Assembly (NCBI GenBank): GCA_038049695.1
Contig: CP142451.1
Span: forward strand, 68,712,001 to 68,776,000
Length of the DNA: 64,000 nt
Reading direction: 5' to 3'
DNA from: Cinnamomum chago
Lineage: Eukaryota; Streptophyta; Magnoliopsida; Laurales; Lauraceae
Shown: positions 32,796 through 44,888 of the stretch, in pieces
Numbering within the stretch: the first letter of the stretch is position 1
Layout: every line of letters starts with the position of its first letter
The notes under the pieces: model-generated
Databases searched by the model: none
Told to the model about the DNA's origin: nothing
What the model saw: the letters and a program-made list of their open reading frames with translations, nothing else
Position numbers and translations under genes: made by a program

Positions 32796-34542
32796 TGAAA
32801 GTCCTGGGATCCTAACCCTAGGGGGGGGGGGTGGTGAATAGGGTGAGCTACAAATATGACCAATTTAGACCAATTTTAACTTCTTAAACTAAACTAGTCA
32901 CAAGTGATGATAAACAATCAAAATGCGGAAGCTAATAAAACAATCATCACAAAGCAAACACCACTATACAAAGATTTATAGTGGTTCGGCCTCAATGCCT
33001 ACGTCCACTACCGGCTTGTGATCCAATCACCCCACCGGATTTCCACTATTTATGCTTTTCAATAGGCTAAGCAATAACCCTTACAATATTGTTTTTCTAG
33101 GCTAAACAACAACCTCTCAATGTGCTTTTCTAGGGCTAAGCAATAACCTTTACAAGATGCTTTTCTTAGGCTAAGCAATAACCTTTACACAATGCTTTTC
33201 TTAGGCTAAGCAATAACCTTTACAAGAAAAAGATTTCTCTAAGAAGGTGTCTTCACAAAAGATCACTCTAAGAGATACAATTTAAACACAATTGAATTGC
33301 CTCTAAATAGGCTAATATGAAAGTGTAAAGCAACTCACACAAACACTATATGAATGCAAATGTGTATGCCCATGATGTGTGTGTGTGATAGCTTCAATCA
33401 AGTTTAAAAAAGAAGGCTCATTCAAATATATGCTCAAAGCATTTCAAAGTTTAAGGCACATAAAAGATTTGATTGAAGTTTAATGCAAATCACATGTATG
33501 AGAAACAACTTGTTAATGACATGAAAATCAAAGACTCACAAGTTGTATGAAAATGACTAACTTAGAACATGTGATGCATGTGCAATGTTGTTTTCAAAAC
33601 CAAATTAATTTAACTAAAGTTTAAATGAATGAAAACAACAAATTGAGTTTCAACCAAGAAAATGAATCATGCTAAAAGAAATCAAAGATTTAGGCTAAGC
33701 ATGATTAATGAAGATTTTAAATCAAAACTTGGTTTGAAAACAAAGTGAAGAATCCAATCTTAATTGGATCAAAGATTAAGAGAAGAATGGATTTAACACA
33801 TCATAGTTATAATGCTAAAATTAACTTACCAATAATTTAAACAAAGCATATAACATATGATTAAGAGAGGTAGAGCTTACTTAGAGATTTAACTTCATTA
33901 ATCCAAGCTTTAGCTCTCCAAATGACTCTTTGGTCTCTCTTAGTTCATCTCCTTTGTCTTGTCTCCAAACTCCTCAAAGATGGCTTAAAATCTCCAACTT
34001 TGACAAAGGAAAGAACAACATTTTATAGCTCAAAACTGCCCAAAGGCTAGTCCCCGGTCGACCTGGCCTTCACAACGGTAAAAAAAGTGACCGTTTGAAA
34101 AATGGCCAACGGTAGTATACCCGGTCGACCTGGGCCTGGCTCGGTCGACCTGGTACACTGCGTTTCTGGCCTGGGACCAAAATTCCCTAAAATCAAATTT
34201 TCAAAGTATTTTTGGTTGGGAATTTTTTGGGCCATTAAATCAAGCTTAAAAACATGTTTTAAATCATTCGAAGGGTTTTAAAACATGAAACATAAAAAGC
34301 CAAAAAAGATTCAAAATTATAAAACCAATGGCTTGCTTGATTTTCTAAAACTCCTTTTTAAAAAACAAATGCATCCAAGATCTAAAACCAAAACATGCAT
34401 AAATCAAGATTTCTACAAGTCTAAAAACCAATGCATGTGAAAATCAAGATTTCAAGATTTTCTAAATCAATGCAAGTGTGTGAATCAAATGATGCTCAAA
34501 TGTTAATGCATCCATCAAATTGCAAATACAAAATCCCTAACA
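32796..34542 (-). mobile_element. R3: solo LTR (minus strand) inside the R2 LTR
   Basis: On the minus strand it starts TGTTAGGGATTTTG and ends GGACTTTCA, 1,747 bp. The flanks TGAAC (32791-32795) and GGAAC (34543-34547) are a target duplication with one change; the other R2 LTR shows the uninterrupted site AATGAACTAGTATT. It has extra AGCCT hairpin units (five, 33055-33215) and GGTCGACC palindromes near 34055-34150. It is related to R1 and E1 but is a separate subfamily. Confidence 0.9.
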
Positions 34543-35121
34543 GGAACTAGTATTTATAGCTAAAACAGCCCAACGGCTAGTCCCCGGTCTACCTGCAACA
34601 GGGCCAGGTCGACCTGGCCTTCACAACGGTCATCAAACTGACCAATTGATAGAGCCCCAACGGCTCTTTCCCGGTCGACCCGCAGTGGGCGCGGTCGACC
34701 GAGTCCCCTGTTGGGCCGGTCGACCGAGCCCACTACGGGTCGACCTGGCCTGGGACCAAAATTCCCAAATCTTGCATTTTACAAGGTATTTTCTTGAAGG
34801 AACTATTGGGCCAATGAATCAAGCTTGGAAACATGTTTTAAATCAAACCAAGTGGTTTAAAAACATGAAACATAAAAAGCCTAAAAAGATTAGAAAGAAA
34901 TAAAACATAGGCTTGCTTGATTTCTAAAACTTCTTTTCAAAATGAATTGAATCCAAGTATAAAAACAAAACATGCATAAATCAATAGTTTTACAAATCTT
35001 AAAAACAATGCATGTATAAAACAAGATTTCAAGATTTTCTAAATCAATGCAAGTGTGAAAATTCAAATGGTGCTAATATGCTAATGCATCCATCAAATTG
35101 CAATACACAAAATTCCTAACA

Positions 35122-35568
35122 GTTCCGCATTACATTTGCATTCTCATTTGGTAACAGGTGCTACTGAAAGGTATTTGTCTTCTGATGTATACAGGTTCCT
35201 TTGCAATTCGATGTCAAAGGGGGAGAAAAAGATTAGATCTATTTAATGGCACAGGGGGAGAGAAGATTAGAAGATCTAAAGATCAGACACAAAGAAGATC
35301 AAACAAAGGGGGAGAGAAGAACAAATCTAACTAAGGGGGAGATCTGCCTCAAGAACTAAAGAGGAAAATCGCTTGGATGTGAAGAGCAAGGGAGAGCTCT
35401 AACCAAGGAGGAGAAATCTTGGAAAGATTAAGTTAAAAGCTCTCGATGAATTGGTCATACGGTCAAAGCTACATTCAAGAGATTTCTAGAACAGAGCCGT
35501 TAAGAAGAACCAAAGTCCTAGAAGTGTTGTGATCATATTAGTTGCCATCAAATTTCAAAGGGGGAGAT
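35122..35568 (+). other. R1 3' untranslated region with polypurine cluster
   Basis: After GTTCC, R1 continues. AAAGGGGGAGAAAAAG (near 35216), CAGGGGGAGAGAAG (near 35253), AAAGGGGGAGAGAAG (near 35306) and AAGGGGGAGAT (near 35333) precede the functional tract AAAGGGGGAGAT at 35557-35568. GGTAACAGGTGC and ATACAGGTTCC mirror the acceptor-like sites of E1. No ORF. Confidence 0.75.
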
Positions 35569-37149
35569 TGTTAGGTTTTTGTTTGTTGCTAATTTGATGG
35601 ATTCATGTTCACCGTCACTGTCAAATGATCACACAGTCATGCTCTTAGTTTTGACTTTGGAATCTAAAATTCTATCTTGCATTTGCATATGTTTTTCAAA
35701 TGATTTATTCATGCATGTGTTTAGAATCCAAATACACTTTTGAAAACCTATTTCTTCATGCATTTTTTTGGAAAATCAAATTAAGAATCTAGGTTTGTGA
35801 TTTGCATACATTCCCCATTTTTAGAATCATTTTATTATGCTTAAATCACATTGGCCTTGAGTTTCAAGTTTCATCTTTGGAATATTGAAAAATCTGCAGG
35901 AACTCATCCCAGGCCACTTTGGTCGGTCGACCGACCCCGGTACCCGGTCGACCGACCAAACTGACTGTTGGGAAAACAACCAGTGTACCCGGTCGACCGA
36001 GCCATGCCCAGGTCGACTGGGTAACTAGCGGTTGGGCCAATATGACCATTGGGCCAGGTCGACCCGGGGGTCATGGGGTCGACCGGGCCAACTAGCCGTT
36101 GGACTGTTTTTTGTATATAAGTCCATTTCATTCCCTTCTTTCAAGTGGCTTGATCATTGAATCTTTGGAACCCCATTGAAGCCTAAAGAAGAGGAATAAG
36201 CTAAGAGAGCTAGAAGGCTATTGGAAATCAAATGTTTGAGATTTAAAAGGTATATCTTTCTAATTAATTTTGATTTTCATTCCATATAAAATCAATGCAT
36301 GTTTAACTCTTTGTATTTTCATATATGTATGATTTCTAGCTTTAAAAGAGATGTTTTGCAAACACAATATCACCTTTGGAATATTAGATTGCTTTGCAAA
36401 CTTTCTTGTCGAAATCACAAGTGTTCTTAGTCGTTAATCTTCTTACAACTTGTTTAGTACTTTCTTTCAAGTTGCTTGAACTTTTCATGTGATTAGCATA
36501 TAACTTCAATCATCATTTTCTGAGCTTAGATTTTAAAATGCATCAAGCATTCATTTAAGAGCTTCATTTTAGAATTTGATTGAAGTAAACATTCATACAC
36601 TTTGTGCACACACCTTAGCTTCTTCTTAGTGTATGTTTGTACCTTGATTTAAACTTTCATATTAGCCTATTTAAGAGGCAATTCTATTGAGCTTAAATTG
36701 TATCTCTTTGAGTGTTTGTATAGACACTTCCTTAAGAGAAATCTTTCATTTGTAAAGGTTATTGATTAGCCTAAGAAAAGCACATTGTAAAGGTTATTGC
36801 TTAGCCTTGGAAAAGCATCTTGTAGAGGTTGTTGTTTAGCCTAAAAAAATAACATTGTAAAGGTTATTGCTTAGCTTATTAAAAAACATAGATAGTGGAA
36901 ATCCGGTGGGGTCATTGGATCACAAGCCGGTAGTGGATGTAGGCATTGAGGCCGAACCACTATAAATCTTTGTGTAATGGTGTATGCTTGTGGTGATTTC
37001 TTTTGTTAGCTTCCGCATCTTGTTTGGTAAATCATCACTTGTGACTAGTTTATTTTAAAGAGATTAAAATTGGTCTAAATTGGTCACATATTGTAGCTTA
37101 CCCTATTCACCCCCTACCCCCCTCTAGGGTTAGGATCCCTGGACTTTCA
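35569..37149 (+). repeat. R1 3' LTR (1,581 bp)
   Basis: It starts TGTTAGGTTTTTG after the polypurine tract and ends GGACTTTCA. It exceeds the 5' LTR by small insertions near 35745 and near 36035 and repeats the same palindromes, MSA sites, TATA box (near 36114) and AGCCT hairpins. Confidence 0.92.
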
Positions 37150-37337
37150 CCCGCAATCTCCTGTGAAGGTGGATCTCCGGATCACCACTTCTAAATTCCA
37201 AGTAGAATAAAAAATCTAGCATACCTATACAAAAATGTTGATACCCGCCTTCCCCCCCCCCCCCCCCTCTTTTCCCTCCATTCGGCCCTCTCGGTAGCCC
37301 TGGGGACGGATGGGAGTGGAAAAGAAGAAATCGGGTC
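37150..37337 (+). repeat. G2 5' LTR, second piece
   Basis: This matches the end of the 3' LTR (58615-59045) but lacks about 250 bp between CTCCTG and TGAAGGTGG. It contains a C17 run near 37253. It ends in GGGTC (37333-37337), the target duplication of T1; the last five bases of the LTR are at 47707-47711. Confidence 0.85.
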
Positions 37338-40034
37338 TATTAGACCCCGACCTAGACCAAGTCGATTAGTGTGCGATTAGTATGTGTTTAGTTCTAAGTG
37401 GGTTTAGTCGTGGTTGGGTTGGAAGTGATTAGTTAGTTTTGGACATAGCTCTGGGAATTTTGAGAACGTTTAGTATTAGTCAGACACACTCAGGAAGGCC
37501 TGAGTGCACGAGTAAGGTTGGGAAGATCGTGTCGTTTTCCATGTGAGTGTGATTTTGATTTCATTTGAATGATCTTTTTATGTGTTACAACTTTCGTTTT
37601 AAGGCCATCCGTGTTTGAAGCCCAAAAACCCATGTTTTGGCCCAAAGAGGGTAAAGTTGTCTTTCTTGCACAAATCTGGACACAATTTTTGAGATCTCAA
37701 AACCATGTCAAAAATATGCTTTTTGGAAACTAGATATTTCGACGATCGTTTTATCCTTCTTCGTCGAAGTCATCCGAGGCCCGCAAGATCGTGTTTGAGT
37801 CACTTCAAGATTCAAGTCAATGGGACCCATTTCCATAGCTTAAGTCCCTTCTCCCTCTCATTTCATTCATTTCCCCATTCTCTGCAATTTTTCTGAAGTT
37901 AGGGCAAGGAAACCCTTTCTCTTTTCTTCTTCATTCCTCTTGCATGCTTTGGTTAGAGAACTCCAAATAGAATTCCAAGCTTTTCATCTTCTTCCTTCCC
38001 TTGCAAGCTCTCTATCCATACAAGTTCTTGGAGCTTCTTTTGGGACAAGCTCTACATTTCCTCTCTTCTTTCTTGTTTGGCCATTGTTAGGTAAGAGCTT
38101 CAATCCTTGTATTTCATGAAGTCTTTTGGTTCCTTGAAGAGCATGTTTTCCATGTTTGCAAACCCTTTGGTAAAGTGGTTCCTTGTTTTCAAGATTTAGT
38201 GATTTGTGTGGTTTTTCTCTTGGGTTCTTGTAGTGTGGGATTAGCTTGAGGAAGCGCTTGAAGAAGAGTATTGTTAGCTTTGGTCAAGGCAAGTGATCTC
38301 TATAGGAATGATGCATGTGTATTTGGATTTCATTGTATTTTAGAAATTGTGCATTTATCTTGTTTATAAGCTTCATGTTTATGTTTTCTTTTGATTTGGA
38401 TGTGAAATGGTGATGAATGAACCCTTGGTGAGCATGAAGGCTCAAGGGATGATATGTGGTTGATGGATGAGAAGAAGGAGAAGAATGTAGTGAAAGATGT
38501 GCAAAGGAAAGGAGATTTCTGCACTCAGCGAGCTCAGGCAGCAGCCTGTTCGCTCTTTTATTATCCGCTCGAGCCATCATTCGCTCGAGCGAACTGTCTC
38601 GCTCGAGCGAAGTGTCATCAACGCGTCAGGTTCGCTCGAGCGAGCCTGCCAGTTGCAGGAAGAGGAGTTTTGTTCCTTTTTGTGTATTTTCTTGAGGGTT
38701 GAAAACTAGACTTTGTTAAGGGTTTGAACTTGACATTGTGTAAATGGAACTTCGAAACGAAACCCAACTTCGGGGACACCAATTCTTGTATTTTCTGACG
38801 TTTGGGGTTTCAATTACACAAAGGTCAATTAGTAGCCTTAGCACATGCTTGTCAGATTTTGTATTTGAACTTCCGTCTTGGTACGATAAGTACAAACGTG
38901 CACTTGTTTTAAATTTCAAGTATAAGTTTGTTTTGAGAAGTTGTTTCAAGAAAAAGGGGATCACTTCCTAAGCGTGTTATGCATAATTATTATGCCTCTT
39001 GCTAGTCGTGTTCGTCGTGTTTTGATAAGTGATTTCCCCCTTTTTATCTCGACATGCTTTGATCGTGTTTCACGTGTTTTGTGCATTCATGAATTAAGTA
39101 AACACCACTGAGCTTAGACTGCCCTTTCGGTTTGATCCACTGTCTGGGGGTCTTTAAACATGTGGACTGTCTGCAGACTGGTCGTGTATTTATTACACAT
39201 CGTGCGTGTCCGGTTCCGCGGCCGGAATTCCCGTCTTTGTGGGAAATCGTGTCGTGCTTATATTATGTATATCGTGCTTGTCGTGCGTGCTTACTCTTTT
39301 CATTATATAAATGATAGAGAAAGGATGGGCTCTTTGTGGATTGTAACTATTCATGATATATTATGTACTCATGCTAGTTTGTTTTTGTATCTTAGCTTTG
39401 TTCGTATTCTTGAAAATGTATCTCATCTTTGATAGTACTTCATACCAAAGATTTGCTCACATGTTTTCTCTAAATGTTATTGTTCATGTTCATGCCTACA
39501 TTGATTACCTGCCAAACCGTCGTGTTTGACCCTTGTTTGTTGGTGCCCAAGTGCAGGAGACGTTGCCTTTGAGGAGGAGCGTCGGGAGGAGGCTTGTGAG
39601 CCAACTCCCGTGAGAGAGTGGCAGCCCGACGATGTCATTTGGACGTCGGTCTGGTTCTCGAGTTCGTCACCTTTAGTCTTGGGGTTTCTTTTGGTTATTT
39701 TGAGATTGTATTGACCTTTGTTGGTCTCTTATGGGTTGTACTAAACTTAACTTACTTTCGTGTTAAACTTATAACTTGAACTATGTTTGGGAATGCCTTG
39801 ATAACTCTTTTCTTTGATGCGATGTCTTGTTATTAAATGTTATAGCACTTAAAGATTTGATTGTGCTTATCGTGATGTGTTTTGCTACACGCTTCCGCAA
39901 TCGTGTACGTGTGAGTCAGATTCCGCGTGTCTTTGGGAATCCTCACCGCGGGAACCTGTGGGAAAACAAAATCTTCAATAGTAATCATCACCAATCGCGT
40001 CGCGGGCCCGGGGATCTGTTCCGGGGTCGCGACA
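37338..40034 (+). repeat. T1 5' LTR
   Basis: It starts TATTAGACCCC (TG changed to TA relative to the 3' copy) and ends GGTCGCGACA. A CGCTCGAGCG palindrome cluster lies at 38565-38650 and a TATA-like TATATAAAT at 39303-39311. It encodes no protein. Confidence 0.93.
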
Positions 40035-40038
40035 GGAC

Positions 40039-40050
40039 TGGTATCAGAGC
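40039..40050 (+). other. T1 primer binding site
   Basis: TGGTATCAGAGC begins four bases after the 5' LTR and matches initiator methionine tRNA. Confidence 0.9.
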
Positions 40051-40195
40051 GAGACATGTTTCAGGCACTTAAAAGAAACTAGAAAGGTCTTAGGAACGTG
40101 GCGAGGATTCGTGAGTTCGATAGATTCGTTCGTATAGGATCTTAGAAACCCTTGTACCATGATTATTGTGTTCTAACTCTTTGTTTTACAGCAAT

Positions 40196-43100
40196 ATGCC
40201 TCCAAGAAAAGCTCCAAATCATCATGCTTCAGGCAGTAACCAGAATGAGTCAGATGCATCTGAGACACCTACAGCCACACAGTTTCAGGAACTTATGCAA
40301 GCCATGATAGCACAACAAAGGCAAACTAATGAGAACCAAGCAAGATTTCAAGAGCAGTTGGCTAAGAAAGATGACGAGATGGCACAAGTTCAAAAGCAGT
40401 TATTGGAAGTCCTTCAGAACAGGAATGTAGCACCACCCGCAGGTCCACAGATTGTTATTCAGAATAGGGATCCTGACCCTAATGCTCTATTTGAGAAGTT
40501 TAGGAAGAGAGCACCGAAGGAGTTTTCGGGCAATGAGGACCCACTAGTGGCAGATGACTGGCTAGTCAATACGGAGAAGATCTTTGATGTCTTCATGTGC
40601 ACGGGTATACAGAAGGTCAACCTCACAGCTTCATTATTTTATGGGCTTGCAGACAGGTGGTGGCAAACAGTCAAGGATCCTTATGCAGTGATGGCAGACG
40701 ATGAGGCATGGGCAGCATTCAAGATACAGTTTCAGGACAAGTACATTCCCTCTCATGTCAAGAGGCAGAAGGCTATCGAATTCCAGCAGCTTAAGCAAGG
40801 TAGCATGACAGTGTCGGATTATGTCACAAAATTTGAGAGATTGGCGAGGTATGCCACCGAGTTGATTGACACGGAAAGGAAGAAGATCACTAAGTTCTTG
40901 GAAGGGTTGAACCCCATCATTATGAGGGATGTCATAGGAGTAGTGCCTCCAGCTACATATGATGAGGCAGTCAAGCGGGCTTATACTTTTGAGGATATTA
41001 ACAATATGATTGTTCAGGACAGGAAGCAGCAGTATCAGCAGCAAAATCAGAGGCAACAACAGGGCAAGAAGCCAAGGCAAGAGCAGGGTCATGTGAGGCA
41101 GGGTTGTGGACATTGTGGCAAGAATCATGAAACTCACGAATGTAGGAAGGCCATGGGCGCCTGTTTCAAGTGTGGGGCTATGAATCATTCAATCAAGGAT
41201 TGCCCACTACTCCAGAATCAAGGGAACAGAAACCAGCAGCAGAGACAAGTAGCTCCTCAGAACTACTTACCAGTGCAGAATCAGATTAGACCACCTCAGC
41301 AGCAGCAGCAGGCTAGGCCACCAGTCCATAATCAGAATGCTCGTCCTCCACAACAGAACAGACAGGGCCAAGGAAGGCAGAACCAAGTACCGAACAGACT
41401 ACAGATGCATGGACGTTTGTACTATCTCAACCGTGCAGACGCTGAAGCTGCAGGAGACGTGGTAGAAGGTAAACTTCTTGTTTGTGGGGTAGAAGCCCAG
41501 ATTTTGTTTGATCCTGGATCCACACATTCCTTTGTATCTCCTAGTTTTGCTAAGTTGATTGATGCACCATGTAGTGAATTGGATTACATTCTAGTAGTGA
41601 CCACTCCAGTAGGGAAACAAGTTGTGTGTAGAAACCATTACCCTAGTTGTACAGTGTTATTAGGAGATGTTAATCTACCGGCCAACCTCATAGTTTTGGA
41701 CATGCATGATTTTGATGTCATTTTAGGCATGGATTGGTTAGAAGCATATCATGCCACCATGGATTGTTTTAGCAAGACCATCACATTCAAATTCCAAGGA
41801 CCACAGGCAGAGTTGATATTTCAGGGGAACAGGAGGAAATCTCAGGCAGGGTTTATTTCAGTGTTGAAGGCAAGCAGATTAGTGCAGAGTGGGTGTCAGG
41901 CATTTATTGCGTTTATCACGGAGGATAAACAGTCCCAAGGGGTGGAGGATATCCCCATTGTGTGTGAATTTCCGGATGTTTTTCCAGAAGAAATCCCGGG
42001 TTTACCACCAATTAGAGAAGTTGAGTTTACAATTGAACTCCTTCCAGGGACAGCTCCGATCTCGATTGCACCATACAGGATGGCTCCAGCAGAAATGGGT
42101 GAGCTAAAGCTCCAATTGCAGGAATTGTTGAGCAAAGGTTTTATTAGGCCAAGTGTTTCACCGTGGGGAGCACCGGTGTTATTTGTGAAGAAGAAGGATG
42201 GAAGCTTGAGAATGTGCATAGACTACAGGAAGTTGAACCATGTGATAGTGAAGAACAAGTATCCTTTGCCAAGGATAGATGAATTGTTTGACCAATTACA
42301 GGGAGCAGCCTATTTTTCCAAGATAGACTTGAGGTCAGGGTACCATCAGCTGAGAGTTTGAGACTCAAATGTTCAGAAAACAGCCTTTAGAACAAGATAT
42401 GGGCACTATGAGTTCTTAGTGATGCCCTTTGGTTTGACAAATGCACCAGCAGTCTTTATGGCTTTGATGAACAAGGTCATTGCGCCTTATTTGGATCACT
42501 CCACGGTAGTGTTTATTGATGATGTTCTGGTATATTCCAAGAGTAAGAAGGAGCATGAAGAACATTTGAGGACAGCGTTGCAGCTCTTGAGGGACAATCA
42601 GTTATATGCGAAACTCAGTAAGTGCGAATTCTGGTTAGAGCAAGTTGCTTTTCTAGGCCACATCATCTCCAGAGAAGGTTTAGCAGTTGGCCCAGCGAAG
42701 ATAGAGGCAGTTGTTAGTTGGGTGAGGCCAAGCAGTGTGATAGAAATTAGAAGCTTTTTGGGGTTAGCAGGCTACTACAGAAGATTTGTCCAACGTTTTT
42801 CGTCCATCGCAGCCCCTTTGACAAAATTGACTAGGAAGAATGTCCCATTTGTGTGGACCAATCAGTGTGAAACCAGTTTCCAAGAGTTGAAGGGAAGGTT
42901 AACCACAGGCCCGATTCTTACATTACCCTCGAGCAACGGCGGATTTATTGTTTATACGGATGCTTCGAATGTGGGACTAGGTTGTGTATTGATGCAAGAT
43001 GGCAAGGTGATTGCTTATGGCTCGAGACAGTTGAAGGACCACGAGAAGAATTATGCGACTCACGACTTGGAGTTGGCAGCAGTTGTTTTCGCATTGAAGA

Positions 43101-44851
43101 TGTGGAGACACTACCTCTACGGAGAGAAGTTTGAGGTCCATTCAGATCACAAAAGTTTGCAATATTTGTTCTCTCAGAAGGATTTGAACATGAGGCAGAG
43201 AAGGTGGATGGAGTAAATCAAAGATTTTGACTTTCCAATCAAGTATCATCCAGGCAAAGTGAATGTGGTAGCAGATGCGTTGAGCAGAAAATCAGTAGTC
43301 ATGGCTAATTTGAGAGGAATGGGTGTCTTACAGCAGTTCGAAGAGTTGGGTGTAGAGGTACAAACCCTGAGATTGGGTGCAATGTTAGCGAATATGACAG
43401 TTTCAGAACCTACCTTCATCCAGAAGATTAAGGAAAATCAGTTGCAAGACCCAGACTTGGCTAAGATAGTAGTTGTTATTGCAGAATGCCCCGATTTCAA
43501 GATGGTGAATGGAATCTTGTATTTTCGTGACCGGTTGTGTGTGCCAAATGTGGATGATTTGAAGAATGAGATAATGAATGAAGCTCACAGCACGCGATAT
43601 TCTATGCATCCGGGTAGCACGAAGATGTACCACAATTTGAAGAATAGATTTTGGTGGAACAACATGAAGAGAGAGATAGCAGCTTTTGTGTCTCGTTGTC
43701 TAACTTGTCAGTTGATCAAGGCAGAACATCAGAAGCCTCCAGGTTTGTTACAGCCTTTGGAAATTCCAAAGTGGAAATGGGAGCACATTACCATGGATTT
43801 CGTCTCCGGTTTGCCTAATACTAAGAAGGGAAATAATGCAATTTGGATCATTGTAGATCGTCTGACAAAGTCTGCTCACTTCATTCCGATGAAGACAGGG
43901 AATATGATGCATATGGTACCACTGGCAAAGCTATTTGTTGATGAGATTGTTAGTAAGCATGGTCAACCCGTCTCCATTACTTCAGATAGAGACAGTAGAT
44001 TCGTTTCAAAGTTTTGGAAAACTCTGCATGAGTCGATGGGTACCAAGCTCCAGTTCAGCACAGCTTATCATCCTCAGACCGATGGTCAGTCAGAAAGGAC
44101 GATACAGACTCTCGAAGACATGTTGCGTGCTTGTGTATTGGATTTCAAGATTCAGTGGGATGAGTGCCTACCTCTTTGTGAATTTGCTTATAACAATAGT
44201 TACCACTCGAGCATTGGTATGGCACCTTTCGAGGCACTCTATGGTAGAAGATGTAGAACTCCGGTTTGCTGGGAAGAAGTCGGTGAACGTAGTTTTCATG
44301 GACCGACGATAGTTGGAGAGACAAGTGACAAGGTCAAGCTGATTCAGGAACGGTTGAAGATCGCCCGTAGTAGGCAAAAGAGTTACGCAGATACTCGCAG
44401 AAGTGAATTGCAGTTTCAGGTGGGTGACAAGGTGTTTTTGAAGATCTCACCAGTTAGAGGGACTTTGAGGTTTGGGCAGAAGGGCAAATTGTCTAGAAGG
44501 TTTATTGGTCCGTATGAGATTTTGAGCAAGATTGGAGATGTAGCTTATAGACTTGCGTTACCGCCAGAATTCTCCGGGGTGCACAATGTATTTCATGTTT
44601 CTATGCTCAAGAAGTATGTCTCTAGTCTTGCACACATTCTACAACATGAGCCTTTGGAAATTCGGGAAGATGCCTCGTATGTGGAAAGACCGATCAAGAT
44701 CATTGACACCAAAGAGCAAGAATTGAGAAATCGGTCTATTCATTGGGTCAAGGTACTTTGGGAAAATCACGAGCCAGAGGAAGCCACCTGGGAATTGAGA
44801 GAGCAAGTGCAAAGGAAGTATCCACAGCTTTTACCAGAGGTAATTGTTTGA
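40196..44851 (+). pseudogene. T1 Gag-Pol polyprotein with two in-frame stops
   Basis: One frame of 1,551 codons. The start is the [10 protein letters not shown] methionine; an in-frame ATG 30 bases upstream is less likely because TTTTACAG precedes this one like a splice acceptor. Order: Gag capsid (about 100-260), two knuckles ([13 protein letters not shown] near 303-315, [14 protein letters not shown] near 322-335), protease with DPGSTHSF near 439, reverse transcriptase with the FIDD box at 773-776, RNase H with YTDAS near 920, integrase with D1201, D1264, E1300 (exact D-35-E spacing), and a chromodomain-like end (VERPIKIIDTKEQELR...WVKVLW). TGA at codon 722 lies inside reverse transcriptase and TAA at codon 1007 near the end of RNase H. 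Everything else is in frame, so loss is recent. Confidence 0.92.
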
Positions 44852-44876
44852 TTTATTTGGTGGACCAAATATCCTA

Positions 44877-44888
44877 AGGGGTGGAGGA
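44877..44888 (+). other. T1 polypurine tract
   Basis: AAGGGGTGGAGGA lies directly before the 3' LTR and would prime plus-strand DNA synthesis. Confidence 0.8.

Larger units (their letters stand above)
26184..35121 (-). mobile_element. R2: non-autonomous E1-like LTR element (minus strand)
   Basis: A complete element in reverse orientation inside R1, with perfect GTTCC duplications (26179-26183, 35122-35126). Its 3' LTR is 26184-28090; its 5' LTR starts at 31452, is split by R3, and ends at 35121. The interior (28091-31451) has no coding domain and is homologous to that of E1: leader, hairpin array and polypurine cluster in the same order. A MITE is inserted in the polypurine region. Confidence 0.93.
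31452..35121 (-). repeat. R2 5' LTR, split by R3
   Basis: The two parts (31452-32795 and 34548-35121) together match 26184-28090. The most obvious difference is the dinucleotide run at 31928-31988. Palindromes and MSA-type AACGGCTAG lie in the part after R3 (34570-34745). Confidence 0.9.
20432..37149 (+). mobile_element. R1: Sirevirus-like LTR element with gag-like ORF and extra ORF
   Basis: The LTRs are 20432-21965 and 35569-37149, with the imperfect duplication CCTGC (20427-20431) and CCCGC (37150-37154). Excluding nested R2 it is 7.8 kb. It carries a gag-like frame, a second ORF of the plant transposon protein type, hairpins of the E1 kind and a polypurine cluster. I find no protease, integrase, reverse transcriptase or RNase H, so it cannot move alone. 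The gag half with coiled coil, DRTGLGF and CCHC knuckle resembles Sirevirus Gag. Confidence 0.88.

Noticed and set aside
37747..37896. Small frames in the T1 LTRs (37705-37896, 45256-45447 and others)
   Set aside because: Identical pairs reflect LTR duplication; composition and lack of motifs argue against coding.
39211..39232. CCGCGGCCGGAATTC looks like cloning-vector polylinker
   Set aside because: The same sequence is in both T1 LTRs (also near 46882), so it is native to the element.
40634..41188. 184-codon frame opposite T1 gag
   Set aside because: Antisense of a conserved, glutamine-rich coding region; leucine-rich by complement, with no features of its own.
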